The position numbers and the translations under genes are program-made. A DNA stretch of 64,000 bases from NCBI GenBank assembly GCA_905234665.1, contig CAJOIV010000010.1, forward strand, positions 29,584-93,583, written 5' to 3'. The DNA comes from an uncultured Bacteroidales bacterium (GTDB taxonomy: Bacteria > Bacteroidota > Bacteroidia > Bacteroidales > P3). Below are positions 59,506 through 64,000 of the stretch, piece after piece; the first letter of the stretch is position 1; each line of letters opens with the position of its first letter. The notes beneath the pieces were generated by a model. The model ran no database searches. It saw only the letters and a list, made by a program, of their open reading frames with translations, and was not told where the DNA came from.

Positions 59506-60048
59506 TTATCGTACACAAAAAGTGATTATCATTCCGAGAATTATTATTATACAGAGTATCAGCAAAATGAATAACCATGTCACTCTCCCTTTAAGTGAAG
59601 AAATATTGCCACGAAGTGATGACAATGAATTTCCATAAAGTTGAATACGTGAATAGAGGGATTCTGCGTATTGATGCTCTTTAGATAATTGTTGAACGTG
59701 CGTAGCGGCTTTTGTACATGAATCGTTCAAGATTTTTTGTTGTTTGGCAAGATTCTCGGATAATTCTCGATAAACATTTCTAAGCATTAGAACCTGTTGG
59801 TTGTTGGTTGTTTCAATGACTTTCCTAATATCGTCAGGTAGGCCATCAAGATGGTCTATTCTATTGTTTGTTGAAACAATCTTTTTTTCTAGTATCTGTT
59901 TGATTTCGTTTATTGTGCCGTTCAATTCCTTCTTTGCATCAGCAATATCAGTTGAATCTGCAACGTATGTAGTAGACGAAGAGACTGACGTCACAGCTCC
60001 GATAATATTTGTGTTTGCTGATACGCTGTTTATTACTAATTTTGACAT
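59506..60048 (-). CDS. Coiled-coil protein with C-terminal membrane anchor
   Basis: 180 residues. An Asn/Ser/Thr-rich start (MSKLVINSVSANTNIIGAVT), a long coiled-coil middle (about 38-150; IADAKKELNGTINEIKQILE, LRNVYRELSENLAKQQKILN) and one C-terminal membrane helix (TWLFILLILCIIIILGMIIT). Tail-anchored topology, so the coiled coil probably faces the cytoplasm. Overlaps the small GTPase gene by 13 nt. Third gene of the GTPase operon; likely a membrane adaptor, by inference. Confidence 0.75.
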   Translation of the reverse strand: MSKLVINSVSANTNIIGAVTSVSSSTTYVADSTDIADAKKELNGTINEIKQILEKKIVSTNNRIDHLDGLPDDIRKVIETTNNQQVLMLRNVYRELSENLAKQQKILNDSCTKAATHVQQLSKEHQYAESLYSRIQLYGNSLSSLRGNISSLKGRVTWLFILLILCIIIILGMIITFCVR

Positions 60049-60761
60049 GGTTGAATTTTATTTGCAATTTCACTAATCTTGTTTATCTCGTTATTTAGGT
60101 TTTTATTCATTGCCTGGTATATTTTTATGGAAATGAGGTTGTCTTCATTGGAAAGAAACCGAATTAACTGGGGCACATTGCTTTGCTCTTTTAATAGTTT
60201 AGTGTCTACAGATGTGCCTAATATTGTTTCTATTCTTTCTAGTAATTCTTCTTGTTTGGCTTTACCTTCTTTTTTATAACCCGCTATTGAATACCAATAC
60301 CATTGCAAGTTTACAAGCAATATGTCAATTCCTGTCACAAGTGTTTCCCCTGTGAATTGCGGTTTAATGCAATTCAGTATGTTTTTATTAAAATCAGATT
60401 GTGGAGACCATTTATTTTTATTTCCATAATCGGTACAATTGACCATTACAAGCATAGGAATACCATACTGATGTAGTAGATTGATGGCAACCATATCCTT
60501 TTCCGAGATGCCCTTGTTTTGCAAAACGACTATTGCAAAATCGAGTTGCTCGATTACTGATGATGTTTCTTTATTGTCTTGTTCATTGGCATCCATTCCT
60601 GGAGTGTCTATCAAAAATAGACCTTTATGCAATTCGTGTCTACTGATTTTCTTTGTGGTTGAAATCGCGCCATCTCCTGTGGCACAAACCAATTTCCCCA
60701 TCAAACAATTGATGAGGGTGGACTTACCATTTTGGAAATGTCCTAATACGCCGATGTTCAT
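60036..60761 (-). CDS. Small GTPase of the GTPase operon
   Basis: 241 residues. P-loop GHFQNGKST (7-15), a switch-like ISTTKKISRHE, G3 LIDTPGMDANEQD, and a G4-like VMVNCTDYGNK in place of NKxD. The C-terminal half is helical and has no known domain. No membrane segment. Close to TRAFAC GTPases such as the dynamin/septin-like and Era-like groups but not a standard member of any. Starts 57 nt after the dynamin-like gene and is coupled to the coiled-coil gene. Confidence 0.8.
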   Translation of the reverse strand: MNIGVLGHFQNGKSTLINCLMGKLVCATGDGAISTTKKISRHELHKGLFLIDTPGMDANEQDNKETSSVIEQLDFAIVVLQNKGISEKDMVAINLLHQYGIPMLVMVNCTDYGNKNKWSPQSDFNKNILNCIKPQFTGETLVTGIDILLVNLQWYWYSIAGYKKEGKAKQEELLERIETILGTSVDTKLLKEQSNVPQLIRFLSNEDNLISIKIYQAMNKNLNNEINKISEIANKIQPCQN

Positions 60762-60818
60762 ATGCCTAAAAAAGAGGGGGTTCCGAATACTTTGGAACTC
60801 CCTCTTTGGGAATAATGG

Positions 60819-63218
60819 TTAGCAATTACATGAAGTGATGAAAGTGGAAATTTGCCCACTTAATGGCTCAATCTGTTCTGTCCGAATACGGTGTGCTCGT
60901 GCAGCAACCTCCTGTTGGTGTTCCATAGATTCTGCTTGATCTGCTCTTTTCTTCTCAATATCGTTAATAAGGTTTTGTTGCATCGTTGACAGTTCATCGC
61001 TATAGAAGTTCTTGAATGCAGTAAAAATAGATTCAGGGCACTTCTCCATACCAGCTATTATTGCATCTTTTGTATCTCTCTCACCGAACTTCTTATTAAA
61101 ACTATCCTTTATTTTAGAGAGTGTCCGATCCTCCTTACCTGCTACTACTCCACCAAAAATTGCTGTGATGATGAAAAGAAAGCCACCAGTAAGCAGAATG
61201 TCGATGATGAGTCCAACAATCATTCCAACAATTACGCCAACAATTTTCAAGATTATATTTTCAATAACATTTCCTGCACTTTCGATGGCAGAATCTGCAA
61301 TTTCATCAACTAAACCACCATTAGCGACATACTCAGTAGGGCTATCTATTGAAGGCATTTCAACCCTATAACCTTGGAGAAGAGGATTGGATGAAACAAA
61401 TAATTCCCATTTATTATTTATTTTCAAAGCTACACTTTCCAATTGGGGTTGCACCATTCCTGTGTACATATCATGTTCTCCTCTAATCATTGACTGTACC
61501 CACATAGTAATATCAGCACCCAATTCATTGTTTATGGCGTCCTCAACAATGGGTTTGATTTGAGTTTCTTTTTCTTCGTCTGTTTTGAATGCCAGTTTGG
61601 CTTTATCCCAAAAACCCAACGTTGAATTAATATCATTATTTATCCGATTAGCCATACGGTCTACGACATCGCTGTCGGTGATTAATTCAGTGAAAGCAGA
61701 AAGAGCAATGCTATGAATAACATTTTGAGGAATGGCATTATTCAAAATCTCGTCAGCATCGCTCTTAAACTGATTGTACGCATTTAGTGCATTTTGGAAT
61801 GCTTCTTCGCATTCTTCAACACTTTTGTTGGCCAAATCCTCTTCGGTTTGCAGTCGTGCGGATATGCCGTCAAGGCTATTCTTTATCAAGGCCGCACCAC
61901 TATCAACAAGTATTGATTGCGCTTTTTGTGATACGATGTTGTTCTCTATGCCGCCAATCACGTTGTCGCACCCTGATGCTAAACGGGTAACACTAACGCT
62001 TTCGTTATCCAAACCCAGAATTTTTCCAGCATCTTTCTGTCCAGTAGAGAGTCCGCATGTTCGGATAATTTCAGCCCACAATTCCTCAATATTATCTGTT
62101 TCATATCCATTTTTGATGGCAACTTCTTTGAAACGCAGTAAAGAATAGTCGTCAATATTTCCCGATAGTTTGGCTTTCCCAAATTCACTCAAGAAGAAAA
62201 GTAAAGAATTGAAGTTGGTAATCTCAACATCACCAAATCCCATATCTTTTATCGCAGCTTTGTCTGCCTTTATGACTCCTTCTGTTACGATGTTTTTCTC
62301 TCTTTGGTTCAGTGCGAAAAATACTTTGTCACGCAATGGCTTATGCTTCATGACCTCTGTAATGGATTTCTTGTCGCTTTCACCTATTGCTTTATTCCCC
62401 AATAAATATATTACTGCATTAGCACGGGTCATCGCATTGATGGCAACTTGAGTGTCGAATTGACTGGCAAAAAGACCTGGACAATCAGTCAGACTGCAGC
62501 CAAGTCGAGACAGACTATCACTATGTACATGTATCTGGATGTCGCTGACAAAAGCAAACAAAATCTCTTCGACCTTGAATAATCGTTTCACCTGGTCAAT
62601 ACTATGAGCCTCACTCCAACGAATTTCCCAATCGGATGGGAATACTGCAATCTTAGCAATTTCCTCAATCATAAACCTATCCTTGGAACAATAAGTCTTC
62701 AATTCAGTATTCCCATAAAAAGCCAACAGCAATTGAGCAATACGAAGTATTTCTTTTACTTCTATCGTCCCGCTCTCTTTCATTTTCTCCACTTGGTCTC
62801 GAAGATTATTCATGTGAGATGGATTGTTGAAATCAAAACCTGCGCCATCTTCAACTGAAACAAATTTTATCACCTCATTAATCATGTCTCTCAATTCGCT
62901 ATTACTCTTCCATCGCACTTCGGCATACTCTTTCTGTGATGGGTCAGAAATGTTTGTCGCTGTCATACAAATAGCGGAAGTTTTGGTCATAGCACCACGT
63001 GGCGAGATCTCTCGTCCCCCACACATGGCATTGAATGTTGTTGATTTTCCTCCTTGGAATTCTCCAATGAGTACAATGTTGAATTGGTTTTCAACAAGTT
63101 TACGTTGTGTGGATAAAAAAGACTCTCTTTCATTGTCTCTTATCCCATCTACCCTGACGACCTGCTCCATCAACTTGAGGAGTTCATCGCGCTTTAATTG
63201 ATACTGTTTTGCATCCAT
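60819..63218 (-). CDS. Dynamin-like large GTPase
   Basis: 799 residues. GTPase domain: P-loop IGEFQGGKSTTFNAM (51-65), switch I Thr in RGAMTKTSAICMTATN, G3 LTDCPGLFASQFD (near 243), G4-like ALNQREKN. A long helical middle/GED-like region follows. A hydrophobic hairpin (about 648-695; LKIVGVIVGMIVGLIIDILL, GFLFIITAIFGGVVAG) and a C-terminal coiled coil resemble the membrane paddle and stalk of bacterial dynamin-like proteins. Likely binds or remodels membranes on GTP hydrolysis. First of three minus-strand genes, AT-rich relative to the core genome. Confidence 0.85.
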   Translation of the reverse strand: MDAKQYQLKRDELLKLMEQVVRVDGIRDNERESFLSTQRKLVENQFNIVLIGEFQGGKSTTFNAMCGGREISPRGAMTKTSAICMTATNISDPSQKEYAEVRWKSNSELRDMINEVIKFVSVEDGAGFDFNNPSHMNNLRDQVEKMKESGTIEVKEILRIAQLLLAFYGNTELKTYCSKDRFMIEEIAKIAVFPSDWEIRWSEAHSIDQVKRLFKVEEILFAFVSDIQIHVHSDSLSRLGCSLTDCPGLFASQFDTQVAINAMTRANAVIYLLGNKAIGESDKKSITEVMKHKPLRDKVFFALNQREKNIVTEGVIKADKAAIKDMGFGDVEITNFNSLLFFLSEFGKAKLSGNIDDYSLLRFKEVAIKNGYETDNIEELWAEIIRTCGLSTGQKDAGKILGLDNESVSVTRLASGCDNVIGGIENNIVSQKAQSILVDSGAALIKNSLDGISARLQTEEDLANKSVEECEEAFQNALNAYNQFKSDADEILNNAIPQNVIHSIALSAFTELITDSDVVDRMANRINNDINSTLGFWDKAKLAFKTDEEKETQIKPIVEDAINNELGADITMWVQSMIRGEHDMYTGMVQPQLESVALKINNKWELFVSSNPLLQGYRVEMPSIDSPTEYVANGGLVDEIADSAIESAGNVIENIILKIVGVIVGMIVGLIIDILLTGGFLFIITAIFGGVVAGKEDRTLSKIKDSFNKKFGERDTKDAIIAGMEKCPESIFTAFKNFYSDELSTMQQNLINDIEKKRADQAESMEHQQEVAARAHRIRTEQIEPLSGQISTFITSCNC

Positions 63219-63277
63219 ATTATTATGCTTTGGCCTACCTGAGTTCTCAGCGGTCGGCGGTTATACATACAATCACT

Positions 63278-63525
63278 AAAAAAGCATAGAACTCGAGTTG
63301 CTTGTTCCTATACGCTTCAGGCATCGCCAAACGCCTAACCAAAACAGAAACTTTTGAACCTTATCCTATGCTCTTCGATATGTAGCAGCAGACAAGGCCA
63401 ATACATACACTGAAAAGCAAAAGGCATTAGTATCACGTCCTTTGGTTTCTTGTTTTGGCGATTTAGAAGCGTGGACTTATACAAATGCTTTTTCGCATCG
63501 TCCGGCGGTATCTTTTGCCGGAAAT
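63278..63525 (-). ncRNA. Candidate structured non-coding RNA
   Basis: A consensus -7 box (63532-63539) would start a transcript of about 250 nt that ends at a T6 run (63278-63283) after a short stem AAGCA/TGCTT. CCAAAACAAGAAAC near the 5' third can pair with GTTTCTGTTTTGG near the 3' third, closing a long rod. No convincing protein is encoded; a 69-codon frame (63335-63544) begins upstream of the expected start of transcription. Could be a 6S-like regulatory RNA or simply a long leader of the dynamin operon. Confidence 0.35.
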
Positions 63526-63531
63526 CGATTG

Positions 63532-63539
63532 CAAATATA
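63532..63539 (-). promoter_or_regulatory. -7 box TATATTTG
   Basis: TAnnTTTG on the minus strand, the only good promoter match upstream of the GTPase operon; 314 nt from the dynamin-like ATG. Confidence 0.55.
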
Positions 63540-63867
63540 CACATTTCTTTTCAATACTGATGCCTTTTTTGATAAGGTTCTTTCGATGATACTGAGAATA
63601 AATGAATTAAATTTTCACGTTCTCCACATCCTCAATATGCACAATCCGACGATTCGCCTGAATTTCACCGCATTTCAAGAGGGAATGGGTGCCACAGAAA
63701 GGCAACCCCTCCGCAGGAGGAGAATCTTTTGCGGAGAGGGGGTATTACTAGATAGAAGCCGACGAAGAGGAATTTGTATAACTGAAGGCTGTGGATACAC
63801 TTTACAAGTGTTGTTTCCCGAAAATGGGATGGCAGATTTTACTGGTTGAACTGAACTGCTTGTCAAG
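63540..63867. other. Gene-free stretch with GC-rich inverted repeat
   Basis: No recognisable gene. Contains CCCCTCCGCA (63706-63715) opposite TGCGGAGAGGGG (63730-63741), a hairpin without a T-run. Confidence 0.45.
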
Positions 63868-64000
63868 TCAGTCCTGTGTCTTTGGGACTATGACGGGGGA
63901 GGTGCCGCGGACGAGGTATTGGCGGGCGGTGGCGGTGTCTTGGCAGAGCCAGCGGGTGCGGCGGCGCTCGAGGCTGCGGAAGAGGGGGGAGGGCCTGCCG
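63868..64000 (-). CDS. C-terminal end of an unidentified protein (partial)
   Basis: The last 43 codons of a minus-strand gene that enters from the right edge: FRSLERRRTRWLCQDTATAR, then QYLVRGTSPVIVPKTQD and TGA. Codon third positions are strongly GC, like core genes and unlike the neighbouring GTPase operon, which supports a real gene and marks the edge of the accessory island. Family not recognisable from this fragment. Confidence 0.55.
   Translation of the reverse strand, partial: GRPSPLFRSLERRRTRWLCQDTATARQYLVRGTSPVIVPKTQD

Overview
The window looks like the chromosome of an uncultivated Bacteroidales bacterium. Evidence: many genes follow a Bacteroidetes-type -7 box (TAnnTTTG, twice with TTTG exactly 19 nt upstream); there is a probable type IX secretion C-terminal sorting domain, a fimbrillin-family lipoprotein, a DUF2723 membrane protein, a SusC-plug-like segment inside an alpha-2-macroglobulin, and an SDR-type threonine dehydrogenase. 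Genus cannot be resolved from sequence reading alone. Core genes are GC-rich in third positions. Three stretches are visibly more AT-rich or full of gene fragments and look accessory: about 0.5-1.8 kb, 21.4-31.1 kb and 57.5-63.5 kb.

Layout: 0-1.8 kb vsr plus a RhuM-family gene. 1.9-6.7 kb housekeeping (manA, thioredoxin-like protein, small lipoprotein, efp, M28 peptidase, Rieske-like lipoprotein). 6.7-11.9 kb a duplicated kbl promoter fragment, a small HTH protein, a fimbrillin-like lipoprotein and an AAA/DUF4143 ATPase with four 33-bp repeats in its leader. 12-16.4 kb kbl (frameshifted), an OmpA/PD40 protein, a sirtuin and a T9SS cargo protein. 16.4-20.6 kb (minus) a five-gene operon: Cache/SpoIIE phosphatase, anti-sigma-type kinase, STAS antagonist, alarmone synthetase, alarmone hydrolase. 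21.4-31.1 kb a defence island: fragments of a winged-helix protein, DUF4007 and DUF1016 genes between 191-bp direct repeats, then hsdR-hsdS-(PrrC-like anticodon nuclease)-hsdM. 31.1-42.4 kb lptE, DUF2723, mrdA-rodA, clpX, a nitroreductase, queD, small proteins and lepA (frameshifted). 42.5-48.7 kb a 2057-residue alpha-2-macroglobulin-like protein. 48.8-57.3 kb a lipid kinase, ackA, tdh, a lipoprotein, three tRNAs, gpmA and nrdJ. 57.5-63.2 kb an AAA/DUF234 ATPase and a three-gene GTPase operon (dynamin-like GTPase, small GTPase, coiled-coil membrane protein), with a possible non-coding RNA upstream.

How the genes work together: tdh and kbl form the threonine-to-glycine pathway, although kbl carries a 13-bp duplication. 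mrdA and rodA form the cell-elongation synthase. The partner-switching genes are translationally coupled to an alarmone synthetase/hydrolase pair, which suggests a stress-sensing route to (p)ppGpp-like nucleotides. The type I restriction system appears to carry its own backup tRNA-cleaving guard.

A striking whole-window pattern is a set of short low-complexity 'word' repeats (families AATTGAGAATTG, AAGAACTAAGAATTAAG, TGTGAATGTGTGAATG, GGTTATAGGTTAAAGG). They fill spacers next to start and stop codons, supply one start codon and two protein C-termini, and sit in frame inside vsr and DUF2723.
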